The notes under the pieces: generated by a model | What the model saw: only the letters and a program-made list of their open reading frames with translations | Database searches by the model: none | What the model was told of the DNA's origin: nothing | Program-made: the position numbers and the translations under genes | In this document: in pieces, positions 36,840 to 49,911 of the stretch | Numbering within the stretch: position 1 is the first letter of the stretch | How the letters are laid out: every line of letters begins with the position of its first letter | Assembly (NCBI GenBank): GCA_000499405.2 | Contig: HG738137.1 | Coordinates: 868,001-932,000 of the forward strand | Origin: Onchocerca volvulus | Taxonomy: Eukaryota > Nematoda > Chromadorea > Rhabditida > Onchocercidae | Reading direction: 5' to 3' | Length of the DNA: 64,000 bases

Positions 36840-38437
36840 GGCTAATTTGATTTGCTCATAGAAATCATTACTGTAAATAATATTTTTAATAAATGTTATT
36901 TTTGACATCAAATAATATTATTTATTCTTTAGCATGATATCAAATATATGACTGATAATTAGTGATAAGATATGACTGGAGAGAAGTCGATTTATATGTC
37001 ATCATTGTTATAGATAATATTCTTTCTCTTTTTTCCTTTGTTTTCATCAATTCTTCATATTTTGTTACAATGTTGAAATTCATTTTTTTAACAAGCAGTT
37101 TATTCTAATTTCTCAATTCATATCTTCAAATGATACTGGTCTAAACAAAAAATGAGTGTTAAGCCAATCATAGAAAAATATAAGTTGAGAAATGGCAAAT
37201 AAAATTTTTCGGCCATTTGAAAATTTAAATTGAGAAATTTGCAGCATTAGTTAATTTTCATGTTTTGAATATTTCATCAATTTCGACTAGAAATCTCGGA
37301 ATCACATCCAATTAATAGCATTGATACCACAAAATTTGAGGAATTTTTGCCAAAACAAACAAGTGAAAGTGAAGGAGTAATTACCAATTAACAAAATATT
37401 AATAGGAAATGAATATATTAAGAGAAACGAAATTATTTTAAACCGAAAATTAAATTTAATTACTTTGTATGCTTCCCCAAAATATCGATCATTACTTTTA
37501 TCTATTTATTGCTATCAATTAATTTAGCTAAAAATAAAAATCGAAAATTTGCAGTATTAATACTTTTATTTGCGTATCAAATAATTTTCTTGCTATTTAA
37601 CAATAAGCCCAAGTTAGAGGTTAAGTTAATTTCATTTTTCCATCCCATATATAAATTACTAAAGCGATTTTGGTGTATATATTAGTAATAAATAATGATA
37701 ATATTTGTAGTTATCTAACAGTGATAACATTAAGATCAACCGTAATCTGTATTTTTATCCATAGCATACAAGCTACCTAATAATTTGAAATTTTTAAAAT
37801 TTAACAATTTGCCTAGCTTTTCTCTTGCATTTGTCAAAATTTAGGGATTTATTTTAAGATTTTCTTTTTCGTCTTGTCAATATAATTCCTTAAAACTGGT
37901 CCAAACAATGTGATCTCTCCTCTTATATCACTTTTTCGTTTCATAAATGCAATTATTTTTCAATAAAGAATTTGAAATATCATTCGATTGTAGCAATGCA
38001 CTATTCTAGAAATTCAGGAAAAATTCGACTAATTCGAAAAATTTTCATTCTTTGATAACTGTTATTAAAAAGTTATGTCTGAATATTTTTCGAAATCTAA
38101 CTAAACCGAAAAACAGGATAATTTAGACTGATCAAAGTTACAAAACCAATTTCGAAGTAACTTTTCAAGTATATCTTTTCAGAAATTGCTTCGTAAGACG
38201 AAGAATAGTTTGGATTGATTCAGATTTGCTAAAAAAAATTTTTAATTTAAATATGGATGGTACTATATGATCGATGATATTTCAATGCTTTCCTCATTTA
38301 AACAAATATCGATCGAATTATCGATTTTCTTGTATCAAGAAAGGCTTAATAAACTTCAAAACTCATGTAATAACAGAATTAACTGAATTGCATCGTTTTA
38401 ATTTGAACAAAACTTATATTGAGTTGACAAACTTAGT
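36840..38437. other. intergenic region between K2P gene and tRNA-Gln
   Basis: AT-rich sequence downstream of the channel gene. It contains the poly(A) signal near 36888 and no other recognisable feature. Confidence 0.5.
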
Positions 38438-38509
38438 GGTCCCGTGGTGTAGTGGTTAGCACTCAGGACTCTGAATCCTGCGACGAGAGTTCAAATCTCT
38501 CCGGGACCT
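38438..38509 (+). tRNA. tRNA-Gln (anticodon CUG)
   Basis: A 72-base cloverleaf: acceptor GGTCCCG pairing with CGGGACC, D arm TGTAGTGGTTAGCA, anticodon arm CAGGACTCTGAATCCTG with CTG at its centre, T arm GAGAGTTCAAATCTCTC, and T as discriminator base. The internal A box (TGGTGTAGTGG) and B box (AGTTCAAATCT) fit RNA polymerase III promotion. CCA is not encoded, as expected for a eukaryotic nuclear tRNA gene. It has no intron. Confidence 0.95.
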
Positions 38510-38795
38510 AGCAAAAACCAAGTTTCTGTTGATATATCATCGCATAGAAAAATTTATTGGAAACTTCGTCAGCAACTTTTTCCTTGGTCAAATATTTCTT
38601 TGACCTTTGACTTTATAAGAAGTTTCAGTTTGATCTGAGAAGAGTGTCAGAAAGCTTATATCTTTGACATATGTGACGTATTATAGTTGTTTAACCTTTA
38701 ACCCAAAAGAATACAATTCAAATGAATATATGATGGAATGATTTTAATTCAATTACAATTATGGATGAAAAAAAATAACTCTAATATGCTTAAAT

Positions 38796-41700
38796 CTACA
38801 AAAATACTGGTTTCAGCTGTGCACCGGTGATATTATCAACAGCTATCCGGTTAGATGTAAATGCGGCCGCGATACCTTTGCCTAGTTTACAAAATAATAT
38901 ATTTGTGATGAATAGAAAACCGGTATGCAGGATGAATACATAGTACCATTCTTCAGATAGGCCATTTGGCGTTAATGAGGTCACAATAAATGGTACTGTA
39001 AACATCGCTATACACATTATTACCTGGAATTTTTGATCTTATATTATTTGAATTATTTACATCATTTTGTAAGAGTTCGGTCGATTGCTATTTGTTAAGA
39101 GAAATAGACGGTCATCCTGAATTTCAATATATTTCCAGATCAGTTTATATCAGAAATGATCACTTTCTTCATATCTAATATTTAATCAATAAATCATTAT
39201 AGAATGAATGAATTTTCGAAATATTTAGCCAAACTAAGTAGTTTAATTCAGTTTTTTTAAAAAAATTAAGCAATTGAAAGGTTTTTAAAAAAGCAATAAC
39301 TCGTATGATTCACTCATAAAAATCGTTTCAAAAGTATAAATAATTTGCAAAGTGTTTTGAAAATTTAGCATTAAAATTTACAAACTATTCTTTTTTTTTT
39401 TTCAATAATATCCACCTTCTCCTCTAATCTTTTTCTCTTTTCTTGCCAAAAAATGAACAAATTTTAAATAATTAGTTTTCAGTTTACCTACGGGTGACAA
39501 AATTAGGATCAAAATGCTATTTTTGTCATTTTATGCTGTAATTACAATCAATTTTAATTTATCAACTATCATATTAAGGTCACAAAACTACTGATTAATG
39601 ATAATACCTGTACGATGGCATTGACGAAGTAACTATACTGTCGACCTACCAATGTGCAACTTTTGAAAAAGCCACCTGTATTGAAGCCAAGAATTGTCGT
39701 TGAACTAATTAGGAAAATGAGCGCTAAAGTTGTTCGATTTGCTGGTGTATATGCTAAAGCAATGAGGAAAATGCCCATACCAAAAAATGCTATAGTATTA
39801 AATAAACGAACCTGAAATGAAATTTAGATAAATCGATAACTTGTGAATCGATTCAAAAGTAATCATTTAATAGTTCATATCTTTTGCAAAATTTTATAAC
39901 AACTATAACTTCAATCTTTCCATGAAATTATTGCTCAAATATTTATGAGGTTGAAAAATTTTCAACGTCGATATTATCTTACAAAACATTTTCAAGTCAA
40001 AAAAAAAGACTTTTCAGATGAATTCTTAGTTCAACTATAATTTCATTTAAAAAAGTTGAAAGTTCAAGTGTTTTTAGGTAAATAATAATAATACTGAAGC
40101 TTAAATTAATCGAAGAAATTGAAATTGACCTTAGTGGTTTCGCTAAGTGATGTAATTTTATCACTTGTAGTGCCAGCCAATATTTTGACTGCAAATTGCA
40201 ATAATGTCGGTAATGCTGCGGTTAAACCAACACTTACAATTGGTAAACCAAGTACCTTAAAATTATAAATTTGAATTTAAATTAAAAGAAAAGGAATTGA
40301 TAACTCTAATTTTTTGTAACTAATTCTGATTTTTAAAAAAAAAGAGAAGAAAAAAATTAAATGATCTCATTCAATTACAGTTACTTTCCCTTCATAATCA
40401 TAGTCAAAAATGAAACAACTTGATAAGCTAACTTGACTTATATAAGTTGGCGCAAAAACAACGACCATTTGAATACTGTACATATTACCAATAGCTGCAA
40501 TCCAAATGGCCCAAACTGACGATGTTTGGAAAATTTCTCGAATTGGTAGCTTAAAATATGATTCATAATCAAACTTGTTAAAATTGATCAAATTTTGAAT
40601 CAGTTATAATAATAATAGTTGATTTTGTCCTTTATATTTATTTATGTTTCAAATTTAAATTTAAAGTGCAAATATATAAATTTTCACTACAAATTTAATA
40701 GTAGTGACAGACTTTTTCATCGCTATGTTTTACTTTATTATCAATTTTTCCATCAGTTATCAAATTTAATTCGTAAGCGGAAATCCAAGGAACATCATCT
40801 GGTTGATCTCTTAAATTACAATATATTTTTTATAATTATATTACCATACAGGAATTAAAAAGGGATAAAAAGTACGGAAAGTATATAAGATTTTTGAAAT
40901 ATTATTTCAATCTTTCTTTTTTCCAATTTTAAATTCTTGAAAAAGTATAGAAATATTTGAAATATTGGAAATCAATATTGGAGGATCTGCAAATGAGTGA
41001 CAAATGATAAATGAGTTTTAATATTTTCTCTATAAAATACCTGTACAAAATCCACCACAATACAAGGAATATCAACGTTATTATGGCATGGAGATAGAAA
41101 GCTGATGGCCATCCTAGGCTTGTTGAACATAGAAATCCCGATATTGGCATTGATATTACAGGGCCAAGCTGTAAGAAATTAAATAAGTTCGTATTGAATG
41201 GATAAAATTGCAATTTTCATAAATGAAATTGAAATAAGCAAATATGCAAGCGATGGGAGTGTATAGGGGCGAACGAATTTTGTTTGTTCGCCGGGCGTTG
41301 TGGCGAGCGCTTGTGATCCAAGTGACTGGGAGGCGTGTGGTGGTGGATGGAGTGAGAGGAGGAGTCCTGGCTGATTCTTGGCGGTGGAGACCGAGCGTCC
41401 AGGCCAAGCGTGGCGTCGACAAGGCGTCGGGACAGGAGTGTCGCCGGCACCTGGTCGCATAATGAGGGGCGTACGGCTCAGGGCCGAAAGGCAGCAGGCA
41501 AAAGTCCCCGCGTCATGACAGTGGTCGGATAGCGCTTGCGAGCTGTCGGCATCAGCCAGCCTTGTCAATACCTCCAGACCCACCACTTTTGTCAACTTTG
41601 CCAGTGGTCAACGGTCATTTTCTGTTTCTTAAACCTTACCTTATATGAATTGGCTACTTTTGCGCTGGTTTACAAGTCCCAAGATTCAAAGAGAATTCCG

Positions 41701-43967
41701 CTGCATTTTAGAATGAAACTAATAATTGATTTGTTGGATTTTTAGATCATCGTGTCAATCATTATTGTCCTCTATTTATCAGCCAAAATGTCTGACAATT
41801 AAATTTCCTGTCATTTATGATAATAATAATTGAAAAATAAAAAGTTGCAGTGATTTTTTCTTTTTTTTTTTGAAAAAGAAGTCAATAATAATTTAAAAAA
41901 AAAAAAAAAAAAAAGAATGACCTGAATGAAACTCGTGAGTGCTCCACTAAACAATCCGTTTTCGGTAAGTTTTGCCCAAGTTGATGTTACTGAACCGAGA
42001 AGTGGCATACATGCTGCAAATCCAACACCTGAAAAAAGATTCAAATTCAATATCTTTGTGTGCTAAGTAATTTCTATCCAATGATTCTCATAAAACTTGC
42101 TATTTTCCGTAAATTCATTTCCAAAAAATTATAATTTGCAAACTTTCTTTCGATTCATTTCAAAAGAGTAAAAACCTTGTAAAATTCGGCCTATAGTCAA
42201 ATAGACGACACCAAAGGAAGCAGCTAAAGGACATACTGCCGTCGATATTCCGGAAACAACCATAACAATAGCAAATGTTTTCCTGAATTGATTTTTAATT
42301 TCAATGAGAAATTTATTATAACAATTTAAAAAAAATGAAATTGAAATGAATTAATTCCTAATTTTGAAGTTGAAAAATTAAAATCTCTCCCCAATGATCT
42401 TACTATTGTAATTATTATAATTCGACTTTCTTTTTGAAAGGATATTTTCACGGATCTCGACATACTGTTATCTGATAAGCATTCTGGATTGATATGATAA
42501 GGAAATACCTTGTACCGTAATGTTGAATGCTGAAACTTATGGGAAGAATGGCAAGTAATGCCCCAATTGCAATAGCTGCAAACAGTACAGATTGTTCACG
42601 TGACGTGTACTGATAATCAGCCGCTTTCTCGAGAAAACATTGACGATAGAGAATGGTACCATTGGGATAAATTGATAAAATGTCGATTTCCTGAAAATAT
42701 CCGAAAAGTCTTTTCTCATTTTTTTTAAATTTCTTTTTCAAATTTTTATTTCATTCTCCCAAATTTTTTGGATAAAATATTTCATTTTGAATGCCATGTA
42801 TTTGCTAATAACAATTTTATAAATCTTTCTGAATGTGAATTCTTCCCATTCTTACTCTTTTACCATTTCAGTTTTGCTTATTTTGCATGTTTCAAGAAGC
42901 TAAAATGCCAATTTGTAATAGCAGTCTTTATTATTTCCTAATATTTTAAAATTAAAGTTTAATCAATTTTTTTTTTGAAACGAAACTAATCATAATTACA
43001 AAACATTACGAGAAATTGCTAATAAAATGTCATTAATTCATTTTTAATGAAAATAATCTTATTTCTTCTAAAACAATAAAATAACTATCATTAAAATACT
43101 TTAGAATGAAAAAACTTTTCTCATTATTTAAATTTATAATTAAAATCGAGAGTTAATCGTAGCAAGTCGGGAACTTTACCTAATTTCGATTAAAAAAAGG
43201 AGTCAATTCGTAAAAATTTGCATAATAAAACAAGGTAAATAATATCCAGTATGTGTATGATTTAATAATAAAAAGAAAAATCCGTTCTTAAAAAAAAAAA
43301 AAAAAAAAAAAGAAATTACGGCAAGAATTTGTCAATTCTTTAAAATGCAATAAATGAAATTATAATTAAAACTGTAATTTGGAATAAACAATGAAAACGT
43401 GTGGTACAATGAAAGAATGCTGATTCTGAAAGATTAATGAATCAAAATAACTCACAAAATTATTTGGGTCAGAGCTATGATATTACAAAAGAATTGTTAT
43501 CAGTTTTCAAGAATGAAAAAAATGAAAACAAAACAAATAACTTGTAATGAATTGTTATCAAATTGCTTGTCTTGTTGATTGGATGATTGTAATTTGTTTG
43601 TTATAAATATCTTTATGGCATGCTGCATTGATTGATTAGAATAATTTCCAGATTTTAAATCTGTAATAGGAAAAAGGCAAACTAATTATCGTAATTTTTG
43701 CTACATAACTCTTACTACTTTGATTAAAGTTAGTTTCTGGAAGAAATGAACCAAAATTCGAATAATATGCAATATTTCAACAACTAATTAAATCATTATC
43801 TGTGTAATACTACCATTTAATTTATCCATTTTGATATTGCCTTCCATATAATCATAATTATCAGTAGTCATGCAAATGATGCAAAAATTAAATGTAAGCA
43901 TATTGGCCATCATCATTGATAGACAGATAGTTGTGAGGATCAAAATAATAATTCGATAACCAATCAT
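38796..43967 (-). CDS. SLC17-like anion transporter (major facilitator superfamily)
   Basis: Eleven minus-strand exons join in phase: 43814..43967, 43542..43660, 42509..42690, 42176..42282, 41922..42028, 41041..41168, 40734..40809, 40433..40549, 40130..40255, 39608..39811 and 38796..39023, giving 515 residues. The order fits the SLC17 family: M1 (RIIILILTTICLSMMMANML), an extracellular loop with N-glycosylation sites (NYS, NQS), then LTIGRILQGVGFAACMP, WPSAFYLHAIIT, FAPTYISQVLGLP, FNTGGFFKS and the last helices (WYYVFILHTGFLFITNILF). SLC17 members carry phosphate, urate, sialic acid or vesicular glutamate; the substrate here cannot be read from sequence. The ATG follows a TTTTCAG acceptor by six bases. 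The intron 41169-41921 holds a GC-rich island, described separately. The family is firm and the subfamily open. Confidence 0.92.
41244..41605. other. GC-rich island of unknown origin inside an SLC17 intron
   Basis: About 360 bases are strikingly GC-rich (roughly 55-60% by eye) in a window that is otherwise about 70% AT. Edges are abrupt on both sides. Overlapping open frames exist on both strands (for example 41179-41595 minus, 138 codons, rich in P, T, H and R), but the composition is that of GC-rich DNA rather than of a recognisable protein. No inverted termini or target duplication was seen. It could be a retroposon copy, transferred or contaminating DNA, or a CpG-type regulatory island. 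Confidence 0.6.
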
Positions 43968-45701
43968 TATTTTCTGAAAATCATGATTATTTTACTATAA
44001 TTTATTTTAATGCTAACTTCCAAAATTAGTTAAGTAAGTGTTAGGAAAATCAGACTTGTGTATAAAATGAAATATCAATGAATAGAAGGATTGTTATCAT
44101 TGCATTAGTTTTGTAGAAGTTGTGATAAGATATATATATTGATCTAACCAACAATCCATCGTTTTTTATCTTCCATGTTTCTTATTCGTTATTTATATAA
44201 TACTTATGAAACTTCCAATTTTTGCTTTAATAAAATTTTAGCTAAAATTTACATCAACATCATTTCAAAATAATCACAATAAAATTGGGAATAAAAATTT
44301 CATAAAATGAGTTTTCTCATCGCTTCTTAATAAAGTTTTCCCTAAAAAAAAAGAAAAAAAAAGTAAAATCGTAAAATTTGTAAATAAATTTGTTAAATTT
44401 AGTGCAAAATATGAGTTAACAATAGCTAACTGATAAGGTAATCTTATTGCTATCATTGATTTGAAGTTAAAAATGAAGAAGAATGGAAAAAAGGAGGATA
44501 AAACCAGTCAACTGTTTACGTAACAATTTCATCGACGGCATTTTTTCGTGAAATACATATTAATTTGTTTTTTTTTTTATTCTGCTTCTTATTTATTCGT
44601 AATAACAATGAGTAAAGAATATTTCAAAAAAAAGAAAGCAATTCCTTTTTTTGTTAAACAAAATATTTACAATACAAACAAATGACGTGCCAGGACGTGA
44701 CGTGACGCGACGTGACGTGAGACGAAATGCTGCGTAGTAAGAAAGTAATAAAACAAAAGATGAAAAACGTTAAGCAATGTGATTTTTTTTCTAATTCTTA
44801 TATTTATTTCGTTTTCAACTGACATCTATTCATTTCTTATTCTGTTTTGGTGTAAAAATGAATGTTTTGAAAACAATTTAGAAAAAGTTTAGGAGAAAAA
44901 AAGGTTCAAAAACGGACAAACTTTCACAGAGTCATTTCTTCATTAAAATTTTAAATGATAAAAAAAAAAGATCATTACGGCAATATTTTCTTCTTCTTTT
45001 TTTGATCATTCAAGCATGGCATTTGTTTTTATATAAACAATTGATCAATTTTATTATAACTATCATTTTAGAGACCAATAATCTTTCAACTTTAAGTTTT
45101 ATCGAAACTGAGGAGAAAGAAAATTTTTCAATAAAAAGATTAGATTATCCATAGAAGAAGAATTTATTTCCTTCTAATAAACAAATATGCAAATATCATA
45201 CAGCATTTCTTTTAAATTATTTACAAATTTGTGCAATTATTTTTTAAAATTTTTATTAAAATAGAAAGTATCATTTGTTAAGTCATTTTCTAGATATTGC
45301 ATCTCTTCAATGTGGTTGGTTCATTCTGATTTTGCTTTTTTATCTATTCTGGCAAGAATCGTGCTGGATATATTTTTGAGGATTCAGATAGATTCTGATA
45401 ATATAGGATTCAATGAGTGTTTCCAGAATTTTAGTTTTAAATTGATCGGAATTGTTTTAAAATCATAAAAATGAAACAGATACTAGGATAAAGAAAAGTT
45501 CTCTTAGCTAACAATAGTTTTTGGAAATTGAAATTTCAATCGTAGAATGTCGAATCTTCAAGTATTTAAGATTAATTTTCTCTGTATCATGATTTTAATC
45601 TAAATTATATAATTATATAAAATTAGAATTCCTTTTTAAATTTCATATAAACTTGAATAAATTCAGGAAATACTGTTAAGTTGCAGAATTAGCACGAATT
45701 G
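43968..45701. other. divergent promoter region between SLC17 and kinase genes
   Basis: The 1.7 kb shared upstream region of two divergently transcribed genes. It holds the ACGTGAC-type cluster at 44683-44724 and the probable trans-splice acceptor of the SLC17 gene (minus strand, AG at 43974-43975). An acceptor-like TTGCAG lies 16 bases before the kinase ATG. No coding signal was seen. Confidence 0.5.
44683..44724. promoter_or_regulatory. cluster of TGACGTG/ACGTGAC motifs
   Basis: Five or more overlapping copies of (T)GACGTGA within 42 bases, beginning TGACGTGCCAGG and continuing GACGTGACGTGACGCG. TGACGTG is the core recognised by CREB/ATF and XBP-1 type bZIP factors. Its position between two divergent genes fits a shared control element; binding is inferred only. 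Confidence 0.45.
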
Positions 45702-48648
45702 ATGTCCGAAGAGAATACGTTACCATATTTTCATGGTGCCTTATTGGATGATGATGTTGATAAATTGCTCGAATCAAATGGTGATTTTTTATTACAAACC
45801 AAATTTGAACAAAGCAAAAAGAAAAACAAATTGGTGTTAGCCATTAAACATGATCATCGAACGATAAGAGTACCAATTTTACGACTTGAAAAAGGATATC
45901 GCATATCTGTACGTATGAAAAATCACATTTGAAATATTTAATTTTTCTAAATGAAACGATTTTTTGAAAATGATTTTAAAATGAAAAGTCATTTTGCCAA
46001 TTTTTAATTATTTCATATTATTCAAAAATAATTAATAAACTTATGATACTATATTAATTTAATATTCTAGATTAACTCATATGTTTCTTTTTCTATCACT
46101 TAATTTAAAAATCATGAAAGTTTTGAATTTCGGATGAGAAGCATACATAATCGTAGTTGAACGGAAAAATGCATTGCAAACTTTAGGGACGTTTATTTCC
46201 AACAATGAATACATTAATAAAATATTATCAAGAACATAATATCGAAATAAATGGAACTGAATCGTTACTTCTGAAGAGACCGATAAAGAAAGGCAAATTT
46301 CAACTGAACCATTCCGATATTAAAATTATAAAAAAGGTCCAAAAATCTTCCCTCATCAATAATTAAAAAGGAAATTAATTTTTTCAAAATTGAAAAAAAA
46401 AACTTCAAATTTTGTCATTCTTATTTGAATAAAATTAAACAGTGGAATTAATTAATTACCTAAACAGAAGGTACTAAAATACAAACTAATCGATACAGAT
46501 TGGCTATGGAGCATATGGTACGGTATATAAAGGTGTATTACTAAAAAATCTCTGTACGGTAGCGGTGAAACGGATTGATTGTGCGGACAAATCGGAACAG
46601 GCCTTAATCGATCTGATGAAAGAGGCACGTGTGATGCAGTTATATGATCATATTAATGTCGTTAAATTTTATGGTTTCATCGTTGACAGAGAACCATTTT
46701 TGCTTGTCATGGAATATTGCAAAGTATGTATTTGATAATTTGTCAGGGGGGCATAATAATAACGCATAAAAAATATTGATTTTTCAAAATTTACAAAAAA
46801 TGTATCAAAGTTTTTGAATGGAATAATCCCAATTGATTTAAATAGATATCAAAGATTTTTTATTTTTGACTGAATTGTATTTTTGAAATTAGTGTGCCAG
46901 ATTATTCAAAATGTATGATCAATTTTTAGGATGGATCAGTGGAAGATAAATTGAAGCAATATGGTTATCAGCTAAGTATTGAGTCACGTATCGATATGGC
47001 ATGTCAAATTGCCCGTGGTCTTGAGTATCTTCATTTGAAAGGTTGCATTCATCGGTAAGATGAAATATTAGCTAATATAAAGTAAACAAAATAAGTACAT
47101 GAAGGTAGATAAAGTAAAAAGTAATAAACCCATTTTTAGTTTCAGAATTTATTTCCGAAACTTTTGAATTTCATTTGAAATTTCAGTCTTTTTTTCTTTT
47201 CGATTATGCCACTTTTTTTCTTTTTCATAACTTAGTTTAGTTTTCGTTCTGTTTTTAAAAATATTTTCAGAGATATTGCAACACGTAATTGCCTTCTCAG
47301 TGGGACGATTGTTAAGCTAGCTGATTTTGGGATGTGTCGAGCAACGCTTGTTTATAAAATTGACCTTTCGAAACCACAAAACGTTCGCTGGCTTGCACCT
47401 GAGGTAAGGTATTTCGGAAAAAAAAGAAAAAATGAAAACGTTAAATATCATGATTATTGCTTGTTTTACTCATTCTGTTAACAGTAATGCTCTGATTTTG
47501 AGGTCGAATTTGAGCGAAATATTCTGTGCAGTTGGAAATTGTATTTATTGCATCGAATTCAAACTAATCTGTTCATTGTCTCTTCAGAAATTACTAATGA
47601 AAAAATATTTTAATCATTCTTTTAAATTGAATTACTGAGAAAAAAAAAAAAAAAAAAAGGACAAAGGAACGCTGTATTAGTTGCTCGCAAGAAAAACAAA
47701 TATCCTTTGTATGAAATGTCGTTGAGTTTTTCCAAAAACTTGATCGCGAAATTAATGCGAAATTGAATTGAAATTATAAATTTATAGGTGTGGCGTTCTG
47801 GTGAGACACGATTCTGCACAGATATGTTTGCATTTGCAATAACCCTTTGGGAATTGTTTACAATACCATATACTCATCCATACAGTACATGGAAAGCTTA
47901 TAAAGTTAAGGAGAAGGTAATTTTGAATCTTTGAATTTCGTTGAAATTTAAATTTAGCTAAAATTTTTTAATAAAATCGAAACATTAGATAAATATTAAA
48001 TTATTCGCATATAAATTATATTACACCATAGGTATTTATTCAAAAATGATAATTTGATTGTAAATTACAGTAATAGGCAAGAATAAGTAAATAGATGATC
48101 TGATGGTAAAATAAGATAATGTAGATATTGGACTACGTATTTTAATAGAAAAACGAAATGAATCGTTTATTGGAGGAATAGATAAACTGATTAATTCCTT
48201 CTCAAGGTAATGGCTGGCTATCGATTACCAAGTCCAAATGATATGCCCGAATCGATGATAACAATAATGAGACGATGTTGGGATCATGATCCTTCAAAAC
48301 GGCCTACAGCTAAGCAAGCACGAGAATATTTGGAAGAGATTTATCAAGTATTTTTTTCAAATTTCATTAATCAATTAATTCTAATTTCGAAAAATTCCTC
48401 ATTACATTTTATTAGCATTTTAGAATTTCGCTGCTGCTAGTCCTCATACAGCAGTTATAAGCCAAGCAAGTAGTAAGTTGGCTGCGTCAAAGGAAGACGA
48501 TTCATCAATGTCAACCAGTGAAACATCGTCAAGATTATCACGTGATACAAGAGTTATAAGGCGTAGTTCGTCAAGTTCCAGAAGTAAAACATCCTCCAGA
48601 AGTAAAGTACCTCCTAAAATTAAGAACTACCGAAGAGCTTCCATGTAA
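45702..48648 (+). CDS. SH2-domain tyrosine kinase, Fer/SPE-8-like
   Basis: Eight exons join in phase: 45702..45908, 46187..46336, 46499..46723, 46930..47054, 47271..47403, 47788..47916, 48207..48347 and 48424..48648, giving 444 residues. An SH2 domain comes first (about residues 9-95: YFHGALL, GDFLLQTK, FPTMNTLIKYYQ), then a kinase domain (about 118-370) with IGYGAYG, VAVK (Lys143), HRDIATRN (Asp237), ADFG (Asp254), RWLAPEV and RRCWDHDPSKRPT. All catalytic residues are present, so it should phosphorylate tyrosines. The SH2-kinase layout without an F-BAR domain matches the Fer-like family expanded in nematodes, some of which act in sperm activation (SPE-8). The C-terminal tail is Ser/Arg-rich (RRSSSSSRSKTSSRSK). 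In the SH2 domain, Gln32 replaces the FLVR arginine that binds phosphotyrosine. The ATG was chosen because an in-frame TAG lies just upstream. Confidence 0.92.
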
Positions 48649-48659
48649 TTCGATTTACA

Positions 48660-48845
48660 GAAAATAAACATGATGATCTATAAACAAACACACAGTGTGA
48701 TGATCTATAAACAAACAAACACACACACAGTGTGATGATCTACAAACAAACACACACAAAATCATCAGATCTACAAACATGATAATGTGATGATCTATAA
48801 ACATGACAGAGTGATGATCTACAAACAAACACAAACACACAATAA
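48660..48845. repeat. degenerate tandem repeat in the kinase 3' flank
   Basis: About five imperfect copies of a 25-40 base unit built on GTGATGATCTATAAACAAAC and ACACACA. It starts right after the stop codon and contains AATAAA near 48661 and again near 48841. Confidence 0.8.
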
Positions 48846-49581
48846 ATAATTTTACACAAATGACCAAAGCATTATTTATATGAACCGGAAGAATAGTAGT
48901 ACTGATATGCATATTGAACCGAAACGAATAAGTGTACGTTCCAAATACATGATTAATCATATCTTTGAACAAAATCATATCACACTGATCTTATCAATCT
49001 GCTCGTTTATTTTTTCTTCTTTCTTTTTTTCCATTTGGAATAATTAAGGAAGGAAAAAGTATTCATTGAAGAAGGAGAAAAAACACATTAACATCTACAA
49101 AACGGATGTAAATTCAAGTGAAACTTGAAAGAAAAGACTATAAAGTTACTGCTTAGCCATATGATTGTTTCCCTATTTTGCAACTTTTTCGGACATCCAA
49201 TCATTTCGATATAACAATCCATCATGCAAATGTAATAATTGATGGATTGAAAAATTGAAAAAATAAAAAAGAACGAACAAAAAATTAATTTACATAACTT
49301 CTTCCCCAGGATAATTACGATTTGCGATTTTACAATTCGTATATCTATAAAGCTAGAGAAAAATAAAGAAAAGTTGAAAGGGAAGAAATAAATTGTCGGA
49401 AAAAACCGAAATAACTGTATCGTAAAAATTTGAATTTAAATTGTTTTATACTTGTGATCATTTGATGTACTAGTGAACGGTTGTTAACTATTCACATGAG
49501 TCATTTTTTTGACATTGTTAATCAATTGCTACGATTTCATCATCTTCGCGCGCTTTTCTTTGTTTATTTCATTACATAAAT

Positions 49582-49911
49582 CCAGACATCCTTTGTTTGT
49601 GTCAAAGGATGTCTATCTCACATGCTCATTAACCTTGTGACCTTGTTACAATGCTTGTAATTAATATTGGCTCTTTACGGCTATCTATGTAACCACGCCT
49701 ACTTCCTTCACAGTATATAAAGGGAGGATTTTCTCATAAGGACACACTTCATACTTTATACTTCTCACTTTCTACACTTGTATCCACACCATCACTGCTT
49801 TCAAATCCTTTCTCCCGATATTCTTTGTACTTTAGTCGACAATAAATCATCGACATATTGGACTCGTTTTATGGTTTACAATAAAATTTTTAACTGGTCG
49901 TACGCTCACAA
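49582..49911 (+). mobile_element. possible solo or 5' LTR remnant
   Basis: The segment has retroviral-type LTR architecture: TATATAAAGG near 49714, AATAAA at 49841-49846 about 125 bases on, a second AATAAA near 49879, and an end in TCACA. At its left end AGACATCCTTTG and its reverse complement form a short hairpin (49583-49613). A single N at 49915, just past the right end, suggests collapsed copies or a polymorphic site in the assembly. No gag or pol sequence is adjacent, and no target duplication was found, so an ordinary Pol II promoter of an unseen transcript is an alternative. Confidence 0.4.

Noticed and set aside
41179..41595. 138-codon minus-strand frame in the GC-rich island
   Set aside because: All frames are long in GC-rich DNA; the translation is P/T/H/R-rich without any recognisable domain, and it lies in an intron.
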